The notes beneath the pieces are model-generated. The model did no database searches, was not told the DNA's origin, and saw nothing but the letters and a program-made list of their open reading frames with translations. Below, piece by piece: positions 50,399 through 59,149 of a DNA stretch of 64,000 bases. The translations under genes were made by a program, and so were the position numbers. Position 1 is the stretch's first letter, and every line of letters starts with the position of its first letter. Location: contig NZ_OW968186.1 of NCBI RefSeq assembly GCF_943169635.2, positions 310,001-374,000 on the forward strand, written 5' to 3'. This DNA is from Fenollaria sporofastidiosus. Its GTDB lineage: Bacteria; Bacillota; Clostridia; Tissierellales; Peptoniphilaceae.

Positions 50399-51620
50399 TA
50401 TATACCACCTTTCCGTTCTTTATCGTATACATAACTTTTCCTTTTAATTTTTCCCCTATGAATGGCGAATTTTGAGACTTTGATGAGCTATGTTCATATA
50501 TAAATTCCTTGTTTATATCGAAAATTACTAAATCTGCCTTCGATCCTACCTTGATTATGCCCTCTTCAAGTCCATAAAGCCTTGCAGGGTTCACTGTTAG
50601 CATCTTAATAATCCTTAGTAGATCAATACCATGCTTATGGTGAAGTTCACTTATAGCAAGCGGAAGTGCTGTTTCAAGGCCTATGATGCCGCTCGGTGCG
50701 CTGAAGAAGTCCTTTGCCTTCTCTTCTTTCGCATGAGGCGCATGATCTGTTGCAATCATGTCTATGGTACCGTCCTTGATAGCGCGGATAATGGCCTCTC
50801 TGTCGGCAGCTGTCCTTAGTGGAGGGTTCATCTTCGCAAGTGTGCCGTGCTTTTCTACAGCATCCTCAGTTAGTGTGAAGTGGTGCGGAGTGACCTCGGC
50901 AAATATTTTATCTGTGTACTTTTTATACTGCCTAATAATTTCTAATGAATCAGCCGAAGATATGTGCTGGAAGTTTAATTTTGAGTCAGCTTTTACTGCA
51001 AGGTAGGCATCACGCGCAACCATGACCGCCTCGGCAATGCCTGGAGCTGTTTCATTCTTACCTGCCTTCTTAATGAAGAATGGATCTTCTTCGTGTAAGC
51101 TGATTGGTGCGTCGTACTTTTTCGCTTCGATAAGTGCGTCGTACAATAATTTCGCCTTCATTATGGGCTTTCCATCATCGGTAAAGCCGACCGCTCCCGC
51201 TTTGTGAAGCGAGTCCATATCAACAAGCTCCTCACCTAGCATGCCCTTTGTTACTGTTGCGTTTTGGTATATGGATATGCCTAAATTTTTTGATCTATTT
51301 AAAATATCTTCAAGTGTATCAGTATTATCGACAACGGGCTTTGTGTTCGCCATAAGCACGACTGCAGTGTAGCCGCCTCTCTTTGCAGCAGCTGCGCCCG
51401 TAATCAAATCTTCCTTGTATGTTTGACCGGGGTCTCTAAAGTGCACGTGGGTATCAATAAGTCCGTGCGATATATATAGACCCTCTCCATCTATCACGCA
51501 CTCATCTTCTTTATCGATGTTCTCATCTATCTCTGCGACTATGCCGTCTTCGATAAGCATATCAACAGAGTGAATGCTGTCATTGACTGTATCAATAAAA
51601 TTAATCTTCTTTATTAACAT
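50373..51620 (-). CDS. pyrC: Dihydroorotase (class I type)
   Basis: Forms dihydroorotate from carbamoyl aspartate in pyrimidine synthesis. Metal ligands are visible: DTHVHFRDPG (HxH), the Asp-rich TDDGKPIMKA region, and ATDHAPHAKEEK near residue 300. The 415-residue length fits the PyrC class found in Bacillota. The start at 51620 has GGAGGTGTGTG before it. No other pyr genes are nearby, and some members of this group are other cyclic amidohydrolases, so the exact substrate is likely but not proven. Confidence 0.88.
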   Translation of the reverse strand: MLIKKINFIDTVNDSIHSVDMLIEDGIVAEIDENIDKEDECVIDGEGLYISHGLIDTHVHFRDPGQTYKEDLITGAAAAKRGGYTAVVLMANTKPVVDNTDTLEDILNRSKNLGISIYQNATVTKGMLGEELVDMDSLHKAGAVGFTDDGKPIMKAKLLYDALIEAKKYDAPISLHEEDPFFIKKAGKNETAPGIAEAVMVARDAYLAVKADSKLNFQHISSADSLEIIRQYKKYTDKIFAEVTPHHFTLTEDAVEKHGTLAKMNPPLRTAADREAIIRAIKDGTIDMIATDHAPHAKEEKAKDFFSAPSGIIGLETALPLAISELHHKHGIDLLRIIKMLTVNPARLYGLEEGIIKVGSKADLVIFDINKEFIYEHSSSKSQNSPFIGEKLKGKVMYTIKNGKVVYSEESSFNC

Positions 51621-51712
51621 CACACACCTCCATAACGATTTTTATAATTATACCCAAAAGATGATGAATTTTGCAAGCCGTTATGTTATAATATAAAAAA
51701 GGAGGAATTACT

Positions 51713-53098
51713 ATGTCAGAAAAAATTTCATGGCTAACAGTTTCTAACGAGGTTCTTGAAGACATCACTGAGTACAACGAAGAATACAAGGACTTTCTTT
51801 CAAAGGCAAAAACTGAAAGACTAGCTGTTAAGGAAATCATCCGCATGGCTGAAGCTGAAGGCTTTAAGGATGTAGAAGGACTTATAGAAAAAGGTAAAAA
51901 AATTAAGAAGGGCGACAAGCTATACTTCAACAACAAAGAAAAATCAGTTCTATTATTCGTTATTGGTTCGAAGAAATTAGAAGATGGTTTAAGAGTTGTT
52001 GGTGCGCACATTGACAGTCCAAGACTTGACCTTAAGCAAAACCCACTATACGAAGCAAGTGATCTTGCCTTTTTAAAGACTCACTACTACGGCGGTGTTA
52101 AGAAGTACCAATGGACAACTATACCTCTAGCACTTCACGGTGTTGTTTACACTAAGGACTTAAAGAAGGTTGAGATCTCCATAGGCGAAGACGATGAAGA
52201 TCCAGTATTTACTATTACAGACCTACTTATCCACCTATCACGCGAGCAAATGCAAAAGAAGCTTGCTGAAGGCATACTAGGTGAACAACTAAACGTACTT
52301 ATGGGAACTATACCACTAGAGTGCGAAGACGGTGATGACAAGTCTAATCGCGTTAAAGCCAACGTTATGAGAATCATCAAGGAAAAGTACGGCATCGAAG
52401 AAGAAGACTTCAAGGTTGCCGAAATCGAAGTAGTTCCAGCAGGTAAGGCTCGTGACCTTGGTATCGATAGATCCATGATCTTTGGATATGGTCAAGACGA
52501 CAGAGTTTGTGCATTTGCAGCGCTAAAGGGTATACTTGAGATGAAAGGTAACAAGCACACAGCTCTTGCTATGTTTATGGATAAAGAAGAAGTTGGCTCT
52601 ATAGGTAACACTGGTATGGCAAGCTATGTTTTGGAAAATGCACTACACGAGCTTGCAGCACTTGAAGGCGAATACTCAGCACTTACTGTTAGAAGATCAC
52701 TAAAGAACTCATGGGTACTTTCTGCAGACGTAACAGCAGGCCTAGACCCTAACTTCGACTCAGTTTATGAAAAGAACAACGCAGCAGTTTTAGGCGGCGG
52801 TATCGCAATCGCTAAGTACACAGGCTCAGGCGGAAAAGGCGGCTGCAACGATGCAAACGCAGAATTCTTAAGAGATGTAAGAGATATATTTGACAAGGCA
52901 GGAGTTGCTTGGCAAACAGGCGAACTTGGTAGAGTTGATGCAGGTGGCGGCGGAACCATAGCCTACCTACTAAGCAAGTACGGCGCAGAAGTAGTTGACT
53001 GCGGAACAGCAGTTCTAAACATGCACGCACCTAACGAAATCACATCAAAGTTCGACACATACATGTCATACAGAGCATACAAAGCATTCTTTGAATAA
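51713..53098 (+). CDS. M18 family zinc aminopeptidase
   Basis: The 461-residue enzyme removes N-terminal residues (acidic or neutral) from peptides. Binuclear zinc motifs are seen in VVGAHIDSPRLDLKQNP (His/Asp), GQDDRVCAFAAL, MDKEEVGSIGNTG (catalytic Glu pair) and the C-terminal VLNMHAPNEITSKFD. AAAAAGGAGGAATTACT precedes the ATG, and an extended -10 (TGTTATAAT, near 51684) lies upstream. It is transcribed divergently from pyrC and suits peptide-fed metabolism. Confidence 0.92.
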   Translation: MSEKISWLTVSNEVLEDITEYNEEYKDFLSKAKTERLAVKEIIRMAEAEGFKDVEGLIEKGKKIKKGDKLYFNNKEKSVLLFVIGSKKLEDGLRVVGAHIDSPRLDLKQNPLYEASDLAFLKTHYYGGVKKYQWTTIPLALHGVVYTKDLKKVEISIGEDDEDPVFTITDLLIHLSREQMQKKLAEGILGEQLNVLMGTIPLECEDGDDKSNRVKANVMRIIKEKYGIEEEDFKVAEIEVVPAGKARDLGIDRSMIFGYGQDDRVCAFAALKGILEMKGNKHTALAMFMDKEEVGSIGNTGMASYVLENALHELAALEGEYSALTVRRSLKNSWVLSADVTAGLDPNFDSVYEKNNAAVLGGGIAIAKYTGSGGKGGCNDANAEFLRDVRDIFDKAGVAWQTGELGRVDAGGGGTIAYLLSKYGAEVVDCGTAVLNMHAPNEITSKFDTYMSYRAYKAFFE

Positions 53099-53104
53099 AA
53101 TAGA

Positions 53105-53131
53105 TAAGGAGCACCTTAGGGTGCTCCTTAT
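53105..53131 (+). terminator. Hairpin between the aminopeptidase and YfiH-like genes
   Basis: AAGGAGCACC and GGGTGCTCCTT pair over TTA/A, with only a short AT tail. It may attenuate rather than end transcription into the next gene, whose start lies 17 nt on. Confidence 0.5.
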
Positions 53132-53147
53132 GCATAAGAGGTGTTAT

Positions 53148-53873
53148 ATGAAAGATTATAAGATAATAGATGGGAAATACTTGATAAGTGACTACTTAGA
53201 TGGGCTTGGCATCACAAATTTGATGAGCCTTAAGCCCATTAACATAAAAGCAAACGAAGACTACTTTACTGATGAGCTTCCAAAACTTCTTGAAGATATC
53301 GGCCTTAATTATAGCTCAATAAACGTAACACGCCAAGTGCACTCAAATAACATTGCCCTTGTTCATGATAATGGCACAAATTTCTACGACGAGACAGATG
53401 GCCTTATAGGTAAAAGTGGCAATGTGCTCGTGATTAAGAGCGCAGACTGCCTACCCGTCATAGTGTATGACAAAGTGCATAAGCGCATCGCTGCCGTGCA
53501 CTCAGGCTGGAAAGGCACAGCAAACTCCATAGTCAAAGAAGCGATTAGTAAGATGATAAAGCTCGGTTCAAACGCGAAAGAGATGCACATATATGTAGGG
53601 CCACATATACAGAAGTCCTCCTTCGAAGTGAAAAGCGATGTAAAAGACATATTTGAGAAAAACTTTTCTTATGACGGCATCATAGAAAAGAAAGATGAAG
53701 AGCATTACTTGATTGATCTAGGAAAAGTCCTTAGCTTAGATGCGATGAGCCTGGGCGTTAAAGAGAAAAACATATACATCTCTAAGCTAGATACAGTCAC
53801 AGATGAGCGCTTCCACTCATATAGACGCGACAGAGAAAAGTATGGACTTATGTATACACTGGTATGTATATAA
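53148..53873 (+). CDS. YfiH/LACC1 family polyphenol oxidase-like protein (PgeF)
   Basis: A 241-residue multicopper-oxidase-like fold protein of the YfiH family, for which purine-nucleoside processing and editing of peptidoglycan precursors have been described. Conserved motifs: VTRQVHSNNI, KSADCLPVIVYD and AAVHSGWKGTANSIVKEAI (His/Cys metal site). It ends with YIGPHI-type YVGPHIQKSSFEV and SYRRDREKYGLMYTLV. The start at 53148 (MKDYKIIDG) follows AAGAGGTGTTAT; an upstream ATG would overlap the aminopeptidase. Confidence 0.87.
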   Translation: MKDYKIIDGKYLISDYLDGLGITNLMSLKPINIKANEDYFTDELPKLLEDIGLNYSSINVTRQVHSNNIALVHDNGTNFYDETDGLIGKSGNVLVIKSADCLPVIVYDKVHKRIAAVHSGWKGTANSIVKEAISKMIKLGSNAKEMHIYVGPHIQKSSFEVKSDVKDIFEKNFSYDGIIEKKDEEHYLIDLGKVLSLDAMSLGVKEKNIYISKLDTVTDERFHSYRRDREKYGLMYTLVCI

Positions 53874-53887
53874 ACTTTAAGAAGAAT

Positions 53888-53928
53888 TTGATATTTTGTC
53901 GCGAATATGATACAATATTCGCGACAAA
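53888..53928 (+). promoter_or_regulatory. Promoter overlapped by a 34-bp palindromic operator
   Basis: TTGATA (53888-53893) and TACAAT (53911-53916) are 17 nt apart. A palindrome with 14-bp perfect arms (TTTGTCGCGAATAT / ATATTCGCGACAAA, 53895-53908 and 53915-53928, 6-bp centre) covers the spacer, -10 and start region. Transcription would begin inside the right arm, so it acts as DNA, not as an RNA hairpin. Confidence 0.8.
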
Positions 53929-53940
53929 GGAGAAGATAAA

Positions 53941-53955
53941 ATGAAGCAATGCTAG
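53941..53955 (+). CDS. Possible three-residue-plus-Cys leader peptide MKQC
   Basis: ATG AAG CAA TGC TAG follows a good ribosome-binding site (AAAGGAGAAGATAAA) directly after the palindromic promoter. The stop codon is part of the following terminator stem. It is either a minimal leader peptide, the left-over 5' end of a deleted gene, or incidental to a small RNA. Four codons are too few to support a product by themselves. Confidence 0.35.
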   Translation: MKQC

Positions 53956-53985
53956 CTAAGTAAATTTAGCTGGCATTTTATTTAT
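53949..53985 (+). terminator. Terminator of the mini transcription unit
   Basis: GCTAGCTAA pairs with TTAGCTGGC (one G-U) across GTAAAT and is followed by ATTTTATTTATC. The transcript from 53923 would be only about 65-70 nt. Confidence 0.75.
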
Positions 53986-54028
53986 CTCGTCTCATTCAAA
54001 TGTGTATATCAAGCCATCTTATAATTTT

Positions 54029-54092
54029 CATCCAAGTAAATGGCGCGATTTTATCCAAGTAAATGGCGCTTTTTCATCCATGTAAATGGCAA
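54029..54092. repeat. Three 23-bp repeats downstream of the second DUF4143 ATPase gene
   Basis: Units ATCCAAGTAAATGGCGCG, ATCCAAGTAAATGGCGCT and ATCCATGTAAATGGCA, each preceded by a T-rich pentamer. They end 6 bp before the ATPase stop codon complement. A stretch of about 39 bp covering the last two units is identical to the set at 55425-55512. Confidence 0.9.
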
Positions 54093-54097
54093 ACAAT

Positions 54098-55369
54098 CTA
54101 TGGCCTTAATGATGTTATTGGCACGACATATACTCCGTCATTTCTTTTATATGCAAAAGGTGCTTGTGCACACAAAACCATCATAAATGAAGGTGCTTTC
54201 ATGCTATTAGTATCGATAAGCTCAGACAAAGACTTAAGTGTCTCAGCCCCCTCTTCAATAAGTTTGTCTCCACCCAGTTTTATCTCAACAAGACCATAAG
54301 AACCATTTCTTAAATGAATGACAGCATCACACTCAAGTCCGCTCTTGTCTCTGTAGTGATAAACATTACCATCTAAAAGCTCTGAATATACCCTTAAATC
54401 ACGAACAGCTAAGTTTTCAAACAAAAATCCCATAGTGTTTAAATCATTAATTAAATCTTTAGGGCCAATACCCAAAGCTGCTGTAGCAATGGATGGATCT
54501 ATAAAATATCTTGTATCCGTCGAACGGATAGCCGTTTTTGAACGAATATTCGGGTTCCAAGCAGGAGCATCCTCAATCACAAATATCTTCTTTAGTGCAT
54601 CAATATAAGAATAAAGTGTTGTCTGATCAAAAGTATCAGCCTGATTAGCCAGAATATCCGCCCTTATAGTCTCCAAAGGAGCCTGCGATCCCACATGCCT
54701 TGCGTATGACCTAAGTAGCCTTTTAGCCTTTTCTACATCTCTCTTTACAGAATCAACCCTGCTTATATCGTTTTGAACAATAGAGTCGTAATAATCAATT
54801 GCTTGAAATAAAGCAGTTTTCTCTCCTAGCCCTATCGCCCTAGGCCAACCACCTCTACATATCAAGAAAGCGATATCATCCAAACTTGTGTTGTTCGTAG
54901 AAGATATCTCTTTGCCATCAAAAAGATCTCTTAGAGAAACTGATCCATCTGAGTCCTTGGACTCATATAAACTCATAGTCCTCATATAAAGTCTCGATAT
55001 CCTTCCAGTCCCTGTGTGCATAGACTCATCAAAGTGTGCTGGTACTGCAGAGCCACTTAATATAAACTGGCCAAACTCGTCTCTTTCATCAACCTCATAG
55101 CGAACTGCGTTCCATATCTTTGGTGCAAGCTGCCACTCATCAATAAGTCTAGGAGTCTCTCCTTCGAGCAGGGCAGCAGGATTAAGCTCAGCCATCTGTT
55201 GATACTGTTTAGTCATATCTGGTTTGTCTATAGCTATAAAGCTCTTTGCAATTTGTTTTGCAGTTGTAGTTTTGCCGCACCACTTTGGTCCTTCTAGTAG
55301 TATAGCTCCCTTTGACTCTAGTCTTTCACTGAGTAAGTAATCAGCAATTCTTTCTAAATAATCTCTCAT
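54098..55369 (-). CDS. AAA+ ATPase with DUF4143 (second copy)
   Basis: A 423-residue protein with Walker A LEGPKWCGKTTTAKQIA, the Walker-B-like LIDEWQLAPKIWNAVRYEVDER, sensor region GQFILSGSAVPAH, and C-terminal DUF4143 with DPSIATAALGIGPKDLINDLNTMGFLFENLAVRDLRVYSE and the nuclease-like CDAVIHLRNGSYGLVEIKLGG. In this subfamily Walker B ends DEWQ rather than DEVQ. The start at 55369 (MRDYLERIA) fits the promoter at 55392-55420; the longer frame to 55420 would overlap the -35 box. It is flanked on both sides by a private 23-bp repeat family. Confidence 0.87.
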   Translation of the reverse strand: MRDYLERIADYLLSERLESKGAILLEGPKWCGKTTTAKQIAKSFIAIDKPDMTKQYQQMAELNPAALLEGETPRLIDEWQLAPKIWNAVRYEVDERDEFGQFILSGSAVPAHFDESMHTGTGRISRLYMRTMSLYESKDSDGSVSLRDLFDGKEISSTNNTSLDDIAFLICRGGWPRAIGLGEKTALFQAIDYYDSIVQNDISRVDSVKRDVEKAKRLLRSYARHVGSQAPLETIRADILANQADTFDQTTLYSYIDALKKIFVIEDAPAWNPNIRSKTAIRSTDTRYFIDPSIATAALGIGPKDLINDLNTMGFLFENLAVRDLRVYSELLDGNVYHYRDKSGLECDAVIHLRNGSYGLVEIKLGGDKLIEEGAETLKSLSELIDTNSMKAPSFMMVLCAQAPFAYKRNDGVYVVPITSLRP

Positions 55370-55391
55370 ACCAGCCTCACCTCTTAGACTC

Positions 55392-55420
55392 ATAATAGCA
55401 CATATATACACATTTGTCAA
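55392..55420 (-). promoter_or_regulatory. Promoter of the second DUF4143 ATPase gene
   Basis: TTGACA (55415-55420) and TATTAT (55392-55397) with 17-nt spacing on the minus strand. The nearest 23-bp repeat unit begins 9 bp upstream of the -35. Confidence 0.8.
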
Positions 55421-55424
55421 TATT

Positions 55425-55512
55425 TATCCAAGTAATTGGCGCATTTTTATCCAAGTATTTGGCGCGATTTTATCCAAGTAAATGGCGCTTTTTCATCCAA
55501 GTATTTGGCATA
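55425..55512. repeat. Four 23-bp repeats upstream of the second DUF4143 ATPase gene
   Basis: Units ATCCAAGTAATTGGCGCA, ATCCAAGTATTTGGCGCG, ATCCAAGTAAATGGCGCT and ATCCAAGTATTTGGCATACA with T-rich spacers. The core CCAAGTATTTGG has CCAA/TTGG dyad symmetry. Confidence 0.9.
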
Positions 55513-55539
55513 CAAAAAAGAGCAGCCTAAGCTGCTCTT
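55513..55539 (-). terminator. Terminator after the MATE transporter gene
   Basis: AGAGCAGC and GCTGCTCT pair around TTAG and are followed by TTTTTTG on the minus strand. Confidence 0.85.
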
Positions 55540-55553
55540 AGTATATTCATCTC

Positions 55554-56918
55554 TTAGTTTGTTACGTTTTTTATCCATTTCTTTGATATTACTCTTGGTA
55601 GCCCTATGCAAGCCTTGGCTACTTCTTCGCAGCATGCCATCAAATACACAAAATGTAGAGGTAATTTAAATACTACTGAGCCTAAAAATGACATTGGCAC
55701 TCCAATTAGCCAAACGCAGCTCATCTCTAAAAGCATTGAGTATCTTGTGTCTCCACCGCCTCTAAATATGCCGACTACAAGGGTCGAGTTATGTGTTTTA
55801 ACAAAAAGTATTAGTCCCATAGCTATAAATAAGCTTGATGCGATTGCTTTTGACTCTGCTGTGATATTTGGAAACATCACAAAGAAAGCATCTCTAAATA
55901 TTATCATCAAGCCGCCAAGTATAACGCCTGTTAGTGCTGATAACTGCAAAAGCCATGTGCCGTATTTGTATGCTTTTTCTTCATCTCCTGCGCCAATGTA
56001 GTTACCGACTATAACTGTGCATGCGCCTGCTAAGCCTCTAGCTAGAACGAAGAATATATTTTGTACTGTCATACCTATCTGCAAGGCTGTAACGCTTCTT
56101 GTACCAAGCTTTGCGTATGCAATTTGGTATACGATTTGGCCTAGTGACCAGAATGTTTCGTTTATAATAACTGGTCCGGCTGTCATTATATACATTTTTT
56201 TGAAATGGCTGTCGAATGTCACGAAGTCTTTTAATTTGCCTGTTAGTGGTCCTCTATGTTTTTTAAGTGCTATATATAAAACTGAAAACTCTAGTATACG
56301 TGCTAAGATGGTACCTAGCGCTCCCCCTGCTACGCCCATGGCTGGAAAGCCAAATTTACCGAAGATGAAGACGTAGTTGAAGAAGGCGTTTCCGAAGAAG
56401 GCAACTGTCGAAGCTACTAGTGGTGTCTTGGCATTGCCTATGCTTCTCATTGATACTGAGTAAATAAAGTTCACCGCTGTAAGTATGTATGAGAAAGATA
56501 CTACTCTAAGGTAGGTTACTCCATATGGTATAACTTTTGGGTCTTGTGTAAAGACTCTCATAAGCTCTTCTGGTATCGCTAGTGCAAGTATCGTAAAGAC
56601 TAGTGACACTACTACGGATAAGATAAGAGCCATACCGTGTGACTTTCTAACTCCTTGGTAGTCTTCTTTGCCGTAGAACTGAGCGATCATAGCTGAAGTT
56701 CCTGTCGCTATACCAAAGCAGATCAAGGTCATAAAGAAGAAGATCTGGTTGGCAAGTCCTACTGCTGATATTGCGTAGTCACCTAGTGATGATATCATGG
56801 TAGTGTCTAGTGTATTAAGTACGCTCGCAAGCAAATTTTGCAGCGCAACTGGCACCGCAAGACTATATACTAGTTTAAGAAAGTGCTTATCTTGAAACAT
56901 AGCTTTTAAATTTTTCAT
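55554..56918 (-). CDS. MATE family efflux transporter
   Basis: The 454-residue, ~12-TM protein has MATE features: LAVPVALQNLLASVLNTLDTTMISSLGDYAISAVGLANQI at TM1-2, FGIATGTSAMIAQFYG, and the second-half repeat GMTVQNIFFVLARGLAGACTVIVGNYIGAGDEEKA. It exports drugs or metabolites by Na+/H+ antiport; the substrate is unknown. Stand-alone gene; it is not visibly linked to the neighbouring ATPase. Confidence 0.9.
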   Translation of the reverse strand: MKNLKAMFQDKHFLKLVYSLAVPVALQNLLASVLNTLDTTMISSLGDYAISAVGLANQIFFFMTLICFGIATGTSAMIAQFYGKEDYQGVRKSHGMALILSVVVSLVFTILALAIPEELMRVFTQDPKVIPYGVTYLRVVSFSYILTAVNFIYSVSMRSIGNAKTPLVASTVAFFGNAFFNYVFIFGKFGFPAMGVAGGALGTILARILEFSVLYIALKKHRGPLTGKLKDFVTFDSHFKKMYIMTAGPVIINETFWSLGQIVYQIAYAKLGTRSVTALQIGMTVQNIFFVLARGLAGACTVIVGNYIGAGDEEKAYKYGTWLLQLSALTGVILGGLMIIFRDAFFVMFPNITAESKAIASSLFIAMGLILFVKTHNSTLVVGIFRGGGDTRYSMLLEMSCVWLIGVPMSFLGSVVFKLPLHFVYLMACCEEVAKACIGLPRVISKKWIKNVTN

Positions 56919-56984
56919 CTAACTCATCCTTTCAATCGTCTAATTTTACCACTAAAATGAATATCTTGTCAAGTTCCTATCAAA

Positions 56985-57012
56985 CAAAAAAGAAGCCTCG
57001 CTTAAGGCTCCT
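56985..57012 (-). terminator. Terminator after spoVG
   Basis: GAGCCT and AGGCTTC pair around TAAGCG and are followed by TTTTTTG on the minus strand. Confidence 0.7.
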
Positions 57013-57034
57013 TTAAACTTACTGATTCAAATGA

Positions 57035-57343
57035 CTACTTTTCTTCCATTACTAGTATTTCTTCGTCAGCTTCGTTCTTAGCATCTTCAAGTGCTGCTTC
57101 ATAAGCTTTGTAAACTTTTTCTTCTAGGTCAGCTCTTGTTTCTGTGTTGATTGGGTGAGCTATATCCTTGTATGGTCCGTTAGGTACCTTTCTTGAAGGC
57201 ATTGCTACGAACAAACCTTCCTTGCCTTCGATAACCTTGATGTCGTGAACAACAAAAGCGTTGTCGAATGTAACTGAAGCTGTAGCTTTAAGGTTCAATC
57301 CTTCCTTAGTAACAAGTCTTACTCTTACGTCTGTGATTGTCAT
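57035..57343 (-). CDS. spoVG: SpoVG family regulator
   Basis: A 102-residue nucleic-acid-binding protein. The conserved core is complete: TDVRVRLVTKEGLNLKATASVTFDNAFVVHDIKVIEGKEGLFVAMPSRK and YKDIAHPINTETR. SpoVG binds DNA/RNA and affects envelope and virulence gene expression in Bacillota, also in non-sporulating species. It is divergent from murC, a cell-wall gene. AACGAGGAGG precedes the ATG. Confidence 0.96.
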   Translation of the reverse strand: MTITDVRVRLVTKEGLNLKATASVTFDNAFVVHDIKVIEGKEGLFVAMPSRKVPNGPYKDIAHPINTETRADLEEKVYKAYEAALEDAKNEADEEILVMEEK

Positions 57344-57499
57344 TTTCCATCCTCCTCGTTTAGCTAAAATATTTGCTTGCTTTTTGTCATAATATATATT
57401 ATGATAATCATATAAGCATAAACATACACTAGCTTATATATATATTATACTAAAGAGTTGAAGATAATACAAGTACTTTTTGAAATTTTGGGAGGAAAA

Positions 57500-58888
57500 A
57501 TGGGCTTTTTTTTGAAAAAACACAATATTGACAATATATTTTTCATAGGCATAGGCGGTATTGGTATGAGTGGTCTTGCAGAATTACTTATAGCGGAGGG
57601 CTGCAAGGTCAAGGGTACTGATACTGGTGAGAGCCAAATCATAGAAAGACTTAAGAAGATGGGTGCCGTTGTATACAACAAGCACGAGGCAAAGAACGTT
57701 GAGTCATCTAAGGTCGTTGTCTACACTGACGCAATACGTCCTGACAACCCTGAACTAATTAGAGCAAAGGAGCTTGGTCTTGAGATCTACGATAGAGCTT
57801 CCTTCCTTGGCGAAGTGATGAAGCTATATCCAAACTCAGTTTGCGTATCAGGAACCCACGGCAAGACTACAACTACGTCGATGATTGCCTCGATCACAAC
57901 ACATACACAGATGGACCCTACCATACTCCTAGGTGGTGAGCTTGACGAGATAGGTGGCAACATCAGAATCGGTAAAGGAAACATCATCATCAGTGAGGCG
58001 TGCGAGTACAAGGCAAACATACTTAAGTACAATCCAACTATGGCGATGATACTAAACATTGACGAAGACCACCTTGACTTCTACAAGAACATCGAAGACA
58101 TCATCGCAACTTTCAAAAAGTATGCAGACGACGTACCATCAACAGGCTACGTTCTATATAACAAAGACGACGAGCATGTCCTTGAGGCGATAAAGGATGT
58201 CAAGGCAAAGACTATCAGCTTCGCGGTTGATGCAGACGCAGACTACAAGGCGGAGAACATCACCTATGATGAGAATGGCTGTGCGAACTTCGACCTTGTT
58301 CACAACAACCAAAAGACTGAGATCAAGCTAAGCATTCTAGGTAAGCATAACGTGTATAATGCACTTGCTGCCATTGCCATGGCAAACACTTACGGCGCAT
58401 CACTTGAAGATATCAAAAAGTACATCTTATTATATACAGGAGTTCACAGACGTATAGAGACAAAGGGCTACATAGGCTCTGTGCGCATCATAGACGACTA
58501 CGCCCACCACCCTACTGAGATCATGGCGACACTTGAAGCTGTGAAGAAGATGTCTAAAGGTAGAATCATAACTATATTCCAACCTCACACATACACAAGA
58601 ACGCAAAAGCTATTGCAAGGCTTTGCAGAAGCGTTTAAGAGAAGCGATATAACCATCATCACGGACATCTACGCTGCCAGAGAGAAGGACACTAAGCTTG
58701 TGCACTCGAAGGACTTAATCAAGTCTATGAAGGAGCACGGCTACGACGCTATGTACATCTCGAAGTTTGAAGACATCGAAAACTACTTACTTGACAACCT
58801 TAGAGATAACGACATCATACTTACAGTTGGTGCAGGTAACATATACAAGCTTGGCGAGGATCTACTAAAAATTAAAGAAGGAAAGTAA
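57500..58888 (+). CDS. murC: UDP-N-acetylmuramate--L-alanine ligase
   Basis: Adds L-alanine to UDP-MurNAc in peptidoglycan synthesis. The 462-residue protein has the nucleotide-binding IFFIGIGGIGMSGLAELL, the P-loop VSGTHGKTTTTSM (about 105-117), SEACEYKANIL, NIDEDHLDFY and DDYAHHPTEI. The start at 57500 follows TGGGAGGAAAA; residues from the earlier ATG at 57458 (MKIIQVLFEILGGK) are not part of MurC. Confidence 0.96.
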   Translation: MGFFLKKHNIDNIFFIGIGGIGMSGLAELLIAEGCKVKGTDTGESQIIERLKKMGAVVYNKHEAKNVESSKVVVYTDAIRPDNPELIRAKELGLEIYDRASFLGEVMKLYPNSVCVSGTHGKTTTTSMIASITTHTQMDPTILLGGELDEIGGNIRIGKGNIIISEACEYKANILKYNPTMAMILNIDEDHLDFYKNIEDIIATFKKYADDVPSTGYVLYNKDDEHVLEAIKDVKAKTISFAVDADADYKAENITYDENGCANFDLVHNNQKTEIKLSILGKHNVYNALAAIAMANTYGASLEDIKKYILLYTGVHRRIETKGYIGSVRIIDDYAHHPTEIMATLEAVKKMSKGRIITIFQPHTYTRTQKLLQGFAEAFKRSDITIITDIYAAREKDTKLVHSKDLIKSMKEHGYDAMYISKFEDIENYLLDNLRDNDIILTVGAGNIYKLGEDLLKIKEGK

Positions 58889-58898
58889 TATATAAGAC

Positions 58899-58927
58899 AA
58901 GGCTCTCAGAGATGAGAGCTTTTTTTC
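58899..58927 (+). terminator. Terminator after murC
   Basis: GCTCTCA and TGAGAGC pair around GAGA and are followed by TTTTTTTC. Confidence 0.85.
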
Positions 58928-59081
58928 TTTCTCTTGCTATGTAAATGATTCTAGAGGCTACATAGCAAGGCTTCTACTACAGGCCTCGCTATCAAATATT
59001 GAATTTTTTATATCACAAACGCTCTTAGTATAAAATTATCTTATGCTATGAATAAGAATTTTTCATTATAGGATTCTTATA

Positions 59082-59125
59082 TTTCATTTACACTTTACTC
59101 TGTTTATGTTACAATTGAACAGGTG
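59082..59125 (+). promoter_or_regulatory. Promoter of the alanine/glycine symporter gene
   Basis: TTTACA (about 59088-59093) and TACAAT (about 59111-59116) are 17 nt apart. AAAGGAGG lies just before the ATG at 59150. Confidence 0.65.
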
Positions 59126-59149
59126 ACAAATTTTAAAGGAGGTATGTAA

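Noticed and set aside
51601..52011. Minus-strand frame over the start of the M18 aminopeptidase
   Set aside because: Shadow of the aminopeptidase coding frame; Ser/Phe-rich antisense composition.
54029..54092. 23-bp repeats as a CRISPR array or plasmid iteron origin
   Set aside because: Only three and four units without spacers, and no replication initiator gene; their placement at an ATPase promoter argues for operators or element ends.
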